This document shows, piece by piece, positions 11,464 through 23,354 of a DNA stretch of 64,000 nucleotides. Each line of letters starts with the position of its first letter. Position 1 is the first letter of the stretch. The notes beneath the pieces are model-generated. The model searched no databases. It saw nothing but the letters and a program-made list of their open reading frames with translations, and was not told the DNA's origin. A program made the position numbers and the translations under genes. Origin of the DNA: Gordius sp. MW1 (lineage: Eukaryota > Nematomorpha > Gordioida > Gordea > Gordiidae); assembly GCA_964036665.1 (NCBI GenBank), contig OZ038526.1, positions 26,536,001 through 26,600,000 on the forward strand, read 5' to 3'.

Positions 11464-11483
11464 TCGGCCTGGCGCAGCTAGTA
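11455..11483 (+). mobile_element. Helitron-like 3' tip
   Basis: Reads CAACGCTCGGCCTGGCGCAGCTAG followed by T, the CTRR/T end style seen in Helitron-like elements and similar to the tip at 6992. The corresponding 5' tip was not found, so the extent is unknown. Confidence 0.3.
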
Positions 11484-11819
11484 AATATAATAAATATACC
11501 CAGGGCTTTGCCCTAAGAGGGGAGGCTAAGGGCCGCATTGGGGGCTCCACCTCACTCCGGGAATTCCGCCCCTCGCCCCCCCCCCTTTTACTTAAGCTAG
11601 TTATGTTGATTTAAGATTATTGTTTATAAAGGTAATCAGTCGGAGCACATAAGTATAAAATGGAATTTGGGCTCCGGCGAGTTTGGAAAAATTAAAGCCA
11701 ACCTGCGGTCATTAATTGACGTTAATTTTCCCCGTTTTTAGTTGGATGGCAAGATTATTTTTGCCAAGTTTGCAAAAAAAAAGAAATACAAATTTTATTT
11801 CAAATATTTTATTTATGTA

Positions 11820-12330
11820 TCATTAAAATTTGTTTAAAACATAAGAAAATTAAGAACTTTGCCCCTCCCTTTTTTGTCCCGTTTGTTAGCCCCCCCCCCC
11901 TTTCCCCCGTCGCCCCCCTTTTTTTAACACTCAAGGGGGGGGGGTGATTTGCTCCCCCCTCCCCTTTTTACACTCTTTCTCACGTGAGCAAGAGTGTAAA
12001 AAAGGGGGAAGAGGGCTAACCAACGGGACAAAAAAAGGGAGGGGGGCAAAGTTCTTAATTTATTTACGATATATAATATGAGCAAATATTTAAAGTTACT
12101 GAATCGTGAAAAATAGCAATTATATCTGCTATCTGCTCGGGCAATCTGCTCAATGCTTGAACAAATTTTGCTGCTTCGACTCGCCTCTCGGGCATTTTTA
12201 TATGTTTTTGTTCTGCCGGTTCTGCCTAGTGCACCAAACAGCGAGCACTCATTGTGCTAACGAGTAATTAAACAGCTCAGTGTGCGTGTTCGAGCAAAGC
12301 ACATAGTGAGCTGAGCATTGCTCACGCGAG
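11820..12330. repeat. Foldback repeat of the GAGC/GCTC family, copy 1
   Basis: Shares with 33990-34575 the blocks GCTCGGGC...TCTGCTCAATGCTT, TTTTGCTG, CGACTCGCCTCTCG, AGTGCACCAAACAGCGAGCA, CTCATTGTGCTAACGAG and ACAGCTCA. A TTAA-flanked GC module (11854-12054) sits at its centre: GAACTTTGCCCC on the left and GGGGCAAAGTTC on the right, with TGTCCCGTT / AACGGGACA next inside. The left arm is shorter than in the second copy. No coding content. Confidence 0.65.
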
Positions 12331-14629
12331 TATTTTTACAACTCTACATCGGAATATGCTCTCTCGGATAAGTGACGATCTAAAAAATATGTATTATAGA
12401 TTTTTTTTTAACTTAATGTAATACTTAATTCAGAAGCTCCACCAAAACCTTGTCTAATCTACACTAAAGTATTGATTAAAACTAATCAAGAAACAATGGC
12501 TCATTTTGTTGACAATGAGCTACAAATTACCAACCCTGAACTGGAATTTATTTTCACTCTTTGTTTATATTCCTTGTTTGGCCCATGGCTTTGAGTAGCA
12601 GAGTAAAATTGAATGGAGCTTCCTATTGTTAATAAATTAATTCCTTGTGTTAATGAATTCAAAAGCCCCTCAAGAGTTAAGGCTTTTCGACAAGCATTTT
12701 ACCCTGCCCCCCTCCCTCCCTTAGAGTCTGTGGTCGCTGGTAACCGTTGAGTAATAAACAATTTGTAAGAATTAACAAGTTTATGCAACTGTAGACGATG
12801 ATTCAATATATAACAAGCTCCAAAAAGGTTCTGCATGATGCTCAGATACACTTTGACTTGGCTGACATCAGCTTCAATTTTGCATTTGCTAAAAAAGTCA
12901 TTACCAGAAAATGAAAAAGCTCCATACAAAAGAGGTAAAAAATTTACACAAAACAATGAAAATAATTCACGAGCGAACAAAGAATTCTGAACAATAACGG
13001 GCTAACTAGTTTGTTCGTCCTTCTCCTTACTAACATTGACAGTTAAGAATGACGAAAATGAAAGTATATAGCCGGTGTAGGGTGTCAACAGGCAGCGTGT
13101 TTTTTCCAAACACCCCTTTTAATTGGGTAAAGGGATGATTATTGGTTTTTTTACACTCTCTCCCTCCAATGGGATTGGGTAGAGGCGTGATTAATGAGAT
13201 TTTTTGAGAGAATTTTAGCTCGTGTTAACACCCAGTGTTCATCGTGTTACTACTAAGACATTGTTCTTAAGAAGGTAATAAATCATTCCTCCCTTACACT
13301 AAACTTTAACTACCCAAAAAGCGCATTATTAGTTTTTTGCATACTAAAATTTGTATTTTTCTCTTCATAATAATTTCTTTATAAATTAAACTTTAAATTC
13401 CCCAAAAAACTTTGTTAATTTTTTTGTCGATAAAATTTTTTTACCATATTAAATGTCCAAATACGATTTCCAAACTATAATTAAATATTTGAAAAGCGGA
13501 TTAATGTTGTACTAAAATGTTAAGCCTTATATCCCCACGTTTAAATAATACTTCAAAATTTGGTATTTACATTATGCATTATGCCAATTATTTAGATGAC
13601 ATTAATGATTGTCTTTCAGCATAATTTTGAATAAAACTTATAATGATAAGTCTGTTTTTACAAAAATTTATTTTTATGGGCAAGGCGGGAGAAACCTAAA
13701 ATTAGATTCCAGCTTTATCAAAATTTATAAATATATATGTTATTTTATTGGAGAAACCAACCTAAATTAGTTTCAGCTTTATCAAAATTTACAAAAATAT
13801 ATATATAATATTATTAAAAACAATAAACATAACACGTAAAAATAGCGAAAATGGACCTTTAATAAAAAATATGTCAGAAATGATTGATGGACAGCTCTTA
13901 TAAAACACGGCTGGCTTCTGCCGTACCACACCGGGAATCTACTTTAGAATATTGCCCTATTTTGTATATTCAATTCATGTAGATTGTCTATCTCAACTTA
14001 TAAATTTTTGAGCGCCAGACGCCTCCTTTTCTATTTAAAATTTTGATAATATTTCATAAATTCTATTGACATACATAGCTATTTAAAAACGTATATTCCC
14101 TTAATAATAATTTGCCATTAAAAATTACCCACATTGAAGTTTCAATTTTTCACAGAAAGCTGCCAATTTTTTGCTTTCCAATGCATAATATGATTTGTTG
14201 GCTTTTAATGATCGAACATTCATTTTCTACTTATTACACATACATAATATAAATTAAATTGTAATACACCTAACTTAAATTATGATAATATTAAATAACT
14301 AGCTAAACAAAATATTTGAAACATATATTATATATCTCTTTATTGCAAACTTTGCTAAAAACAGTCTTCCCATCGGTCAAATAATGCGGGGATCCATTAA
14401 GCCATCGACAAATTAACAACGATTTAGATAAATTAACTTTTGGCATAATTAAAATACCAACCAAATCCAATTTCAAACCGTATTTATAATTGAAGAATAA
14501 ACAAAAATAAGCAAAAAAACTGCTTCTTTACACCTAAATTTATTTAAACACCTAAATAAAAAAGTAGAATAGAAATGTAAGAATTTTTTTTTAATCTGCT
14601 ATCATTTCATATACGAAGGATATAAATAG
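12331..14629. other. AT-rich intergenic DNA, one unidentified 93-codon ORF
   Basis: An open frame at 12699-12980 (minus) has a hydrophobic N-terminal half (LFCVNFLPLLYGAF) but matches no family I know and lacks supporting context; I do not call it a gene. A two-copy tandem repeat of about 70 bp lies at 13685-13830 (GAGAAACC...AAATTAG..TTTCAGCTTTATCAAAATTTA). Two short blocks at 13085-13240 both contain ACACTCTCTCC / AACACCCC-type sequence. Nothing else is recognised. Confidence 0.4.
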
Positions 14630-15015
14630 CAGAGACCAGAAAAAACCGGCCCGACCCGCCACTGTCTTAAATTTTGACTTTCGGGTGGGTATTATAACAA
14701 GATTCTGGCAATTCGGACTCAATGATGTTTTTAAAATAATGTATTATATTGTTATCGTGTATAATTTGTCACTTTTAATATGATTTTATAATGTTTGCTA
14801 ATCCTATTTCTTATCAAAAAAAATCAGAAATTAAAATAAAAATTAAAAGAAACGCTATTAATGCTAAAAATTTTAAAAACATCATTTCGGGCCGGGCAGC
14901 TCTAATGATTCGGGCGGACTCGGGCCGACACTTAGAAGGGTTCGGGTGAGCAATAAGGTAAAAAACTTAACCAGGCCGGGTTCGGGGAGCAAATTCCAAA
15001 TAAATCTGACCTCTG
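14630..15015. mobile_element. hAT MITE, CCCG-rich family
   Basis: The ends are CAGAGACCAGA and, inverted, CAGAGGTCAGATTT, with CCCG/CGGG-rich sub-terminal repeats (GGCCCGACCCG, GGGCCGGGCAGCTCTAAT, AGAAGGGTTCGGGTG). The complete copy at 57957-58986 shows the same ends with an 8-bp target duplication. Here the flanking 8-mers do not match convincingly. No transposase. Confidence 0.65.
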
Positions 15016-15033
15016 ATACTAGTTAGTTATAAA

Positions 15034-15179
15034 CATGGGCGTATTTTGGATTAGGGAGGGGGGGGGGCGAAACGTTCAAAAGTTTAATTAGGGGGGGGGC
15101 AAACATACTTTTTTTTAATTTTTAAGGTTTTTTGCATTAAAAAAAATTTCGCCCGCCCCCCCCCCTGCCTATGCCCATA
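15034..15179. mobile_element. Short hAT MITE, CATGGGC family
   Basis: Left end CATGGGCGTA, right end TATGCCCATA, with a perfect 8-bp target duplication GTTATAAA at 15026-15033 and 15180-15187. The 146-bp body is a G run, an A/T centre and a C run. It belongs to the same family as 56961-57276. A partial copy probably ends at 36231 (CCTGCGTACGTCCATG). Confidence 0.85.
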
Positions 15180-15338
15180 GTTATAAATTATATATTTATT
15201 ATATATAGTGAACTGTTAAACTTTTGCAGGTTTAATTTGTTATATATTTTAGTCATAAACTCTATCAACAAATTCTTGCAATTTAAATATTATCTAGTGC
15301 AAAAAATAGGATATGTGCAAAAGGTCCCCACTTGCATC

Positions 15339-15459
15339 TATATTATTAAAAAGAAAGGGCATTACAGCATACTTACACACGTTATCACTAACGTGGCCTG
15401 ATGCGCCATTTGGCGTTAGAAGGGGCTCAACCTTAGATTGAACTAACTAAGCTCTTGGG
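15339..15459 (+). other. Possible Helitron 5' tip and unresolved flank
   Basis: CATCTATATTATTAAAAAG resembles 5' tips I associate with Helitrons in other animals. No 3' tip follows before the foldback element starts at 15460. Reported at low confidence. Confidence 0.25.
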
Positions 15460-15491
15460 TAGTGTTGTTAATATGCCAAAATGCTAAAACC

Positions 15492-18490
15492 TTGCGTTCA
15501 ACAGACCAGATATTCACAGTGTAAAAAAGTCCCCGTCAATGAATACCATTTTTATGCTTCCGAACGAGGAAATGAATCCGCAACCGGCGTCGGTATTTTC
15601 ATTAAAAAAGCGCTCAAAGTAAAAAGTATTAACTTTGTCAACAACCGCTTGATCATAGCCCACGTAATTATTAAAAATAGAATCCTCTCCATTTTCAATG
15701 TCTATGCTCCCCCTTCCTCAAAAAACTTTAACTCTGCGGAAGCTTTCTTCCTTAACATTCAACACGAAATGAATCTAAACTTTAAAAGTATAAAAATAAT
15801 TTTAGGAGACTTCAATTCATCCCTAACACGTAACGCCAATGACAACTCCTCCTGCATAGGACCCAACTCTATTGGACCGACCAATAGAAATGGCAAAATT
15901 CTTAAAAAATGGTGCGCCAAACACAAATTTATGGTTTCTTCAACCTTCACCGATCTCCCCCTTGACAGTCTAATTACCTACCTAAAAAACGAAAAACATC
16001 GCGGTACCCAAATAGACCATATCTTATGCCAATTAAAACACCGCAGAATTATTAAAAACTTTCGCACCATCCAACCGATCATAAAGACTGACCACTTCGT
16101 CATTGCGGCGGAAATTTTTATTACCCCAGCTGCCCTCCACTCATTTAAAAATATTCAAAACTACCCACCTTCCTCCCGTTTAATAAAGGACACTGCTCAG
16201 CTAGCCACTAGACTCCAAACAGTTCTTAAGTTACTTGGCAACTTAGATATGCTTCCGATCAACGAGCATAACACCTTATTAACAAAGTTTTTCACCCCCA
16301 GGCAGGACAAACAATTACACATCAATACCAAATCCTGGTTCTCCGAAGAAACAATCACTCTGCTAGAATCCCGTTACAATGTCTTTAAAGACAAAACTCT
16401 TAAGTGTAAAAAACTTTGGATTAAGACACTTACGAAAAAGATAAAAGCCAGCATCAAGAAAGACAAGAAAAATTTCATCTCTAACAAATTAAATGACGCC
16501 AAACAAGCTGCGCGTTCTAACAACACCCATTCCATATATAAAATACTAAAAACTCTAACCATGAAATTCTCCAATAAACATAACTACCACTCGTTACATA
16601 ACGATAATTGCAATCCCAACGACTCCTTGAATCAAACTAAGGTATGGGAAGAACATTTTCGCTCAATCCTGACCATACCAATTCCATTTCCCATATCTGA
16701 TATATTCTTAGATTTTATCAATAACTTCAAATGCCCTCCCACCTCTGATATTAAGGATGATGAACCGACCCTAGGCGAAACAATGTCCGCAGTAAAAGCT
16801 CTCAAACTGCATAAAGCCCCAGACGGAGAGGAAATTACAGCCGAGGCCCTTAAGGCTGATATTAATCTTTCATCCAAGCTCTTACACCCTCTCTTCTTCA
16901 AAATCTGGACTCAGGAGTCCATCCCCCATTCATGGTCCACAGGCTGCTTACCAAAATCTACAAAAAAGGAGATCCCTCTATCCCTGACAATTATAGAGGG
17001 ATTACTATAATAAATAACCTATCTAAAATCTTCATAAAAATCATATACAGACGGATCTACCCCTATATCGACAATAACCTAAAGACCAATCAGGCGGGTT
17101 TCCGTAGGGCGAAAACAACTACGGAACACATTCTGACCCTCAAGAACCTTATCGATATTTCTTCTAAAGCAAAAACACCCCTAACCCTGACCTTTGTTGA
17201 CATCCATAAAGCCTTTGACTCACTCTCGCACCTCTACATATGGGAATCCTTATGCCTCATTGGTATCCCCAAAAAAATTATTAGACTTATCTTCTACCTC
17301 TATAAAGACATGAAAGTGGTCGTCAAACATCTGCACCACCGCTCCGACCCTATCTTAGTCAATTCTGGAGTTAGGCAGGGGTGCCCACTCTCACCTCTTC
17401 TATTCATCACTGCCATGGACCTCATAATAAAGAGATCGACACTTCCATTTGACGGTATCAACTTGTGTGACCAAAAAATATCCTCTCTATTATTCGCAGA
17501 CGATCTATGCATAGTCTCCAACTCGATCTCCAGAACTCAGAACTTCATAGACAGATTCACCCCAGAAAGCGGGTCTGATGATCAACCCCAACAAATTTAA
17601 TATCCTTTCAGTCAATGTACCTTTGCAATTAAAATCCGTTCTCATTGATAATAATCAAGTCCCCTTCTCAAACTCAGTTAAATATCTTGGAGTCACTCTC
17701 TCCCCGACACATACTCCCTTCTAGACATCTCTAATAAAATAGATAAAGCCCTGAAAAAATTCTACTCGTGTTACTCTATATGGAAGTCGCATGAACTAGC
17801 CTTACCAACCCGCCTCCGCATGTTCAAAACCACTATCTTACCCATTCTACTCTATGGATGTGAAACATGGTCACACAAAGGCCCAACTCTCAGAACGGCC
17901 CAAACAAAACTCAACAAAATGCTAAAAATAGTCTGTAATATTTTCTACCCGGAGGTAATCAGCAACGTCAACCTCTGCACCCTTTGTAAAATCCCTCCCA
18001 TTAAATAATCATTTCTCGGAAATGGAACTTTCTGGCACATCAATCTTGACAGAGTGGTATTAACATATGTCTGAGATCTATTTTTTGGAGACCCCCTCAA
18101 TTACGTAACCTCAAATGCAGAGGAAGCTGGATACCAAACCTTTCAGCAACTCCGATCCCTCAACCGCGATTGGAATTCAATACTCCCTATAATGCAAGAC
18201 AGGACGGAGTGGAAAACCTTCTCCTCGTTCCACTTTCCCAAGTCTTACCCTCCCGTGACGAGATAAATGCTACTTCCTTCGTACCTAGCGCCACAGCCCG
18301 ACACTCTGTTCAAGGGAATATCGTATTCATTATATATATATTTTTTTTGTTTTTTTTGTTGTTGAAATTTTCTTTTGTTTACTAATAGCATACTAATCCA
18401 TCTTTATATATACATATACTAACACACTAACCACTAACCTACTAACAATGTCATCGGGGCATATACATACATACATACATACATACATAC
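15492..18490 (+). mobile_element. APE-type LINE (RTE-like), 5'-truncated and frame-broken
   Basis: Inserted in the left arm of the foldback. The first frame (to 17010) carries the C-terminal part of an APE endonuclease (ILGDFNSSL near 15800, TQIDHILC near 16010, TDHF near 16090) and a linker. A frameshift near 16930-16945 leads into the reverse transcriptase (16932-17600: NYRGI, AGFRRAKTTTEH, FVDIHKAFDS, SGVRQGCPLSPLLF, LLFADDLCIVSNS). A second shift near 17567 leads to KYLGVTLSP, and a stop precedes the LPILLYGCETW block (17820-18008). The start lacks the endonuclease N-terminus, as usual for 5' truncation. The 3' end is a microsatellite of ATAC units (18462-18492), typical of RTE-like 3' tails. 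Dead copy, moderately old. Confidence 0.85.
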
Positions 18491-18502
18491 ATAACCTGGG
18501 AA

Positions 18503-20094
18503 TAGAGCTGTTAAGAACTAGTTCATTTTGAACTAGTTCATTGAACTAGTTCACTTTTTACCGAACTTCGAACTGAACTAGTTACCTTTCCAAAAATTGA
18601 ATTATGAAATTGAACTAGTTCCTTTTTTTAACGTTTAACTTGAACTTGAACTAGTTACTTTTTTACTATTCTGATCTTGAACTTGAACTTTACAATATAA
18701 ATTAACTAGTTCATCACAAAAATTATTATTTAAATTGAATTTATAAGCCGAGTTTGACTGTTTTTATAAACAAGACGATTTATTAAACGCACCTTTAAAT
18801 ATTTATAGAAAACTACAATCGAACCTGTATTATTGTCAGTATGAATCATTGGTTTAATTTTTGTGTTTATATGTGCCTTTAATTTTTAAAGATGGATATT
18901 GATAGTGGTTCTACTTCTAGTTCTAGTATATCCTCCGAAGTGGATAGAGAAAATGATCAGCATGTTCTGATCTACCCAACCCTTTACCTTGGCCTTCGAT
19001 GGAAGAATATTTTAAATTCGTATCGTCTAATAAAAATTCTATCAAGGCCAGGTGTAAATTGTGTGTAGGTAAGAAGATTATTGCTGCATCAAGAACATCA
19101 ATATTTAATATCAATTGATTCTAATTTTATAAATCTTATGGTTTCAAGATTTTCAGATCTCTATGATGATGACAATATTATTGCAGCTGTACTGCATCCA
19201 ATGTTCAAAACAGATTGGGCTTGGATAAGATTATCCGAAAATCGGGAGGAGAAATATCTTATCTTAAGAGCCATTAATTCAATCTTGCCAGCGAATGCAG
19301 AAAATGTAAACCCTCAAACTATGGGTTGGATTTCCTTGACATCAGACGTAAAAATTCGAATAAAAAAATCATTGAAATTTTGTAAAACTAAACAATACAT
19401 CTTTTGAAAAATATAACGAATTTACCCAGTTAAAACAAATTTTTATTAAAAATAACGTTTGCCTTCCATCTAATGCTCATATTGAAAGGCTTTTCAGTTT
19501 AGGAAAACTTATATTTGGGGATAAACGTTCTTCCTTATTAAATGATAATTTTGAAAATAATCTTTTGTTGAAGTCCAATTCCCATCTACTTCCCCCTGAT
19601 TTCTATTATCAATTGTAATTATATATATTATATTGTTTGAAATGAAAAATAAAAGTTTTACACATGTAGTTTATTTAGTTTTGGATAAAAAAACTTTATA
19701 TGAAATTGTTTATTAGATTTTAATAATAACAAGTTTGAACTCCATCATCAAATAAAATTTAATTGATAAAATTATATAATTGAAAAAATAAAAAACTAAT
19801 TTTGGATCAGATAAAACGTTTTTCAACTGGATTAAATTTCTATAATATCAAAAACAACGAGCCCATAAATTGCAAGCAATTAAAAATGAACTGAACTATA
19901 AACTAAACTTGAACTAGTTCCTTTTGTAAAATTTGAACTAAGAACTGAACTAGTTCGTTTTTTATTTGGATGAACTTGAACTTGAACTAGTTACTTTTGA
20001 AAAAATATGAACTTGAACTTGAACTAATTTATTTTTTCAAATTGAACTATGAACTTGAACTAGTTCATATCTAAGATGAACTTTAACAGCTCTA
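18503..20094 (+). mobile_element. hAT element 1, internally deleted, GAACTAGTTC-rich ends
   Basis: Inverted ends TAGAGCTGTTAA and TTAACAGCTCTA. Both sub-terminal regions (18520-18710 and 19880-20070) are packed with GAACTAGTTC and AACTTGAACT repeats, an arrangement typical of hAT transposase binding regions. The flanking sequences CTGGGAAT and CTGGAAT look like an 8-bp target duplication with one base lost. Remnants of a BED-finger hAT transposase lie inside. Confidence 0.8.
18892..19617 (+). pseudogene. hAT1 transposase remnant (BED finger and C-terminal dimerisation domain)
   Basis: ATG at 18892 opens an acidic, serine-rich start. In a shifted frame near 18990-19110 a BED zinc finger is readable (YFKFV, ARCKLCVG, then IFN). 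19081-19407 keeps a stretch with AAVLHPMFKTDW and 19450-19617 keeps the hAT C-terminal dimerisation block (LPSNAHIERLFSLGKLIF, FENNLLLKSN). Most of the RNase H-like catalytic core between finger and C-terminus is deleted, and at least two frame changes are present. It cannot encode a working transposase. Confidence 0.75.
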
Positions 20095-21107
20095 CTGGAA
20101 TAGGCATATATCTCCTACCATTACCATCATCATAACCAGTCTTGTTAAGGAGCGGCGCTACAGGAGCGGCGCTCCTGAGCGCCGCTTTATTTTTTTAAAA
20201 AAAGCCGGAGCGCCACTCCTTTTTAAAAATGAGGAGCGGGAGCAGGAGTCGCTCCTTTTAGGGCTGGAGCGAAGGAGCGCCGCTTCTCCGCTTCTATAAA
20301 TCTAATGTATAAATTATATTATTTTTTAAATATTAATAATGTTTGTTAATTAAAATTTAATGAAAATATAATTTTAATTTTATTTAAATTTAATTTATTA
20401 TTCATTATTAAATGTTGAGCCGACTTTTATTTTGTTTTTTCATCTAATCATTCGAAACATTAAACATCTGTTTTTCCTTTTTATATTAAAATTTTTTTGA
20501 AAAACCTTGTAACTGTAAGTCATATTAATTTAATATTCATTTTATAGATATATAATAAAAAATAGTTTAATTATGGATCTAGAGATAGAGATTATAGAAG
20601 ATGAAGAAGAAACCGAAGTGGAATTTCCATTTCCACCATTTAAAAAATATTTCAAGCTTATTGATACAGATGATAAAGTCAGATTAAAGGCGAAATGCCT
20701 ATTGTGCATTAATAACAAAATGATTCCTTTCTCTAAAATCAGCAGCTTTAATTTACTGAAGGTAGAATCAATATTTCTTTATTTTATAATAATTTTTTTA
20801 AAATGGTTTTAATTATATTTGGGCAATTGATTACATACATTAGTTGAGCTTATAAATTTATATTTAGAAAGTACATGATAATCAATATTCAAAAATTGAA
20901 AATCATATCAAAAGTTTTAGTTATAATAAGTCTTCCTCTTCTGAGAAAAAACAGTCAATATTAAATTTTGGTCAAAAAACATATGAACCTACAAAACTGA
21001 AGGAGATAATGCGATCATTGATTATGTCATTGAGACACTGGTTCCTTTATCAACTGTAGATAATCCTAGCTTTGTCAAAATGATAAAAACGTTTTCCCCT
21101 TCAGCCA

Positions 21108-21395
21108 GTGGCGTTAATACGGAAGGGGTGGACGAAAAATTCCCCCCCCCCGGTATTTTTTATGGAAAAAAAAAATTATTTTATATCTAAAGCTTGTCTT
21201 CCCATCACTACATGCACCAATGAAAGAAGTTTCTCAACGTTGAGGCGGCTTAAAACGTATATAAGAAATACTATGTCGAAAAATAGATTAAATGGATTGG
21301 CCCTTTTAGCGATTCATCGGGAATTAGCTCCCACTCCAGATGAAGTTCTTGAGATAATTTCGCTGGGAAAAAGAAAATATAAAATTATTTTATAA
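21108..21395 (+). pseudogene. hAT3 transposase C-terminal fragment
   Basis: From about codon 28 the frame reads KACLPITTCTNERSFSTL, RRLKTYIRNTM and LNGLALLAIHRE, the hAT C-terminal dimerisation region in its TTF/ZMYM-like form. The first 27 codons are translated TIR sequence and not protein. The stop at 21393 is natural for the domain. A short, diverged repeat of the last 40 bp occurs at 22065-22110. Confidence 0.8.
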
Positions 21396-21527
21396 TGACT
21401 TTCTTTATTTAATTCTAATGTTAAAATAAAAATGCTATAAAAAAGGGCCAATCCATTTAATCTATTTTTTGACATAGTACTTATATAAAAGCTAATAAGT
21501 TATGAAGAGTTATGATGTTGGGCAAAG

Positions 21528-21880
21528 ATTACAATATTTTATAATCTGATAGGGTGTCCAATGGATTATTTGGAAATTTGCCAAAACTTGTTTCTTGTCC
21601 AAAAACCGTTTTTCTTTGCATATCGAGGTTTCTTAAGTTTAAAATCATACAACTTAGCCTTAGGTTCGACTACTATTACTAAAGTTTCTGCTAACTGTCT
21701 AACTTGCTGAAGATCTAGGTCTTTTAAAGTTGCAGCTTCTGTTGCAACATCGTGATTATACCAGCTTGCTTCAATTTCTCCTTATATGGTTTATCTTCCA
21801 TTTCTGACAACATTTCAATTAAAACTGCCCCATAATATCCCTCGCCTTTTAACAAATTTATATTCTCTTTATAATTATGT
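21528..21880 (-). pseudogene. Unidentified coding remnant carried inside hAT3
   Basis: On the minus strand the sequence reads GEGYYGAVLIEMLSEMEDK then PYKEKLKQAGI, and after frame breaks LYDFKLKKPRYAKKNGFW. It has the look of decayed protein-coding DNA (amphipathic helices, sensible codon use) but I do not recognise the family. It runs opposite to the hAT3 transposase. It may be cargo captured by hAT3, a further nested element, or transposase sequence I cannot identify. Confidence 0.35.
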
Positions 21881-23354
21881 CGCTTAGACCTCTTCCAGTC
21901 GTATCACAAACTGTAAAAAATCTTCTTTTATTGTTAATGTAGAAGAGTCAATAAATCGAGCACACCAATTAGGTCATTACAAATTGATATAACCTCATTT
22001 TGAAAGTGAGGACTTAAGTAGTAGCACGGTACCTTAAAAGAGCTCTAAAATTGCCATCACCAGATGACGCTGGGAAAAAGAAAATATGAAATTATTTATA
22101 ATGACTTTCCTTATGTTTTATACCAAATTTTATAATTTTGATGTTGAAATAAAAATGTTATAAATTTTTTTTGGAGATTTCCCCCCCCCCCGGCAGAAAA
22201 TCCTGGCTACGCGCCTGCCTTCAGCAAAGGTAATGTGCCGCCAAACACTAATAGCAAAGATAGGTTTGCGTTATGATAAAATATTGGATGATATTATAGA
22301 AATGCTTTCTGGAGTATTTTCTGTGTGTACCACAGCTGATTGCTGGAGTGGATTTAGAAGGTAGTGCCTAGGTTTTAGGGGAGAGGCATGGGTGTTTGTT
22401 AGATTCTCATTTAGAAAATTTATTACTTAGATATTAAAATATTATAAATATTTTGATATATCATATAATATAAATAAAACGTTTATAAAAAATATGATTT
22501 TGTTTCGTGTACCTACTAAAAAAATAAAAATCAAAGGAGCGGTTATGGAGCGCCGCTCCATTAGTTGGAGCGAGAGCGCTCCTTTTAATATGTAGTAGCG
22601 GGAGCGGGAGTTAGCTCCTTTTGAGAAGGTAGGAGCGGGAGCGGGAATCGCTACTTTTAAAAAGGAGCGTTAACAAGACTGATCATAACCAGCACCATGC
22701 TGCTTAATAACCCGGTTACTAGCCTGGCAGATTAAAGTTGCCATGGTTGCTAGTTGAGAGAGATGTAAGTAACCGGGCATTTGGCAGAATGGATTGATAT
22801 AAACCGTGGTATCGAGCAGGGTTGTTTTAAACTAAACATGGTTTTTAGCAAATTTATTTTTAGCCTACTATTAGAGTTGGCAGTAGTGTTGTAAAAACGG
22901 CTGGCTGGTTTTTCCCAGCGTATTGCTAAGCTTAGTTGTTGGCGTTTTTTTTTCACCCAACCTTTTCAGTGTTAGGTGAATTTTCTTGGGAGGGCTTTGG
23001 CGTTTTCGTAAAAAACACCCAAAGCGTTTTGAGTGTTTTTTTGGGGGCACCTTTGGCGTTTAGGTTTGGGTGTATTAAACAGCTAAAGGGTTTGGGTGGA
23101 TAATTATTATTAACCTTTTGGTTTGGTTTTGGTCGTTTTGGGTTGGGCATGCAAATATATTAATTTGTTTATATTGTTCATCATATTTGTGTATTTAGAT
23201 TTAGGTAATGAACTTTTAATTTAAGAAAATAAAAATAAATGTATCATGACGTCACAATCTAGTAAATTCAGTAAATTATAGTTAATTATTATGCATTATA
23301 GAAGTAGGTAGTGAATTAATATGTTTTATTTATGAAAAAAAAATTTGTGAGATT

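Larger units (their letters stand above)
21106..22217. mobile_element. hAT element 3, nested inside hAT2
   Basis: Ends CAGTGGCG and CGCGCCTG (inverted: CAGGCGCGTAGCCAGG) followed by a C/G run, with a perfect 8-bp duplication CCTTCAGC (21098-21105 and 22218-22225) that interrupts the hAT2 transposase sequence. The same type of end, GTAGCCAGGATTTT plus a G run, occurs at 60416. It contains a transposase C-terminus on the plus strand and an unidentified coding remnant on the minus strand. Confidence 0.85.
20573..22365 (+). pseudogene. hAT2 transposase remnant (BED finger, catalytic-core start)
   Basis: ATG at 20573 opens a clean 79-codon frame: acidic MDLEIEIIEDEEETE, then FPPFKKYFKLID and the zinc-finger cysteines in AKCLLCINNK, as in BED fingers of hAT transposases. 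Further pieces in broken frames are near 20980-21105 and, after hAT3, 22226-22365, where VCTTADCWSGF is the well-known conserved block at the start of the hAT catalytic core. The C-terminal two thirds are missing. The N-terminal 60 codons are nearly identical to those at 43483-43660. Confidence 0.75.
20137..22681 (+). mobile_element. hAT element 2, with hAT3 inserted inside
   Basis: TIRs CAGTCTTGTTAA at both ends and a perfect 8-bp target duplication ATCATAAC (20129-20136 and 22682-22689) in the foldback arm. Sub-terminal regions are rich in GGAGCGGCGCT / GAGCGCCGCT and GGGAGCGGGAG repeats. The body encodes a BED-type hAT transposase in pieces and is interrupted at 21106-22217 by another hAT. 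A second copy of this family lies at 39431-43879. Confidence 0.9.

Noticed and set aside
15759-16901. Minus-strand frames opposite the LINE
   Set aside because: Shadows of the plus-strand endonuclease/RT frame, which has clear family motifs.
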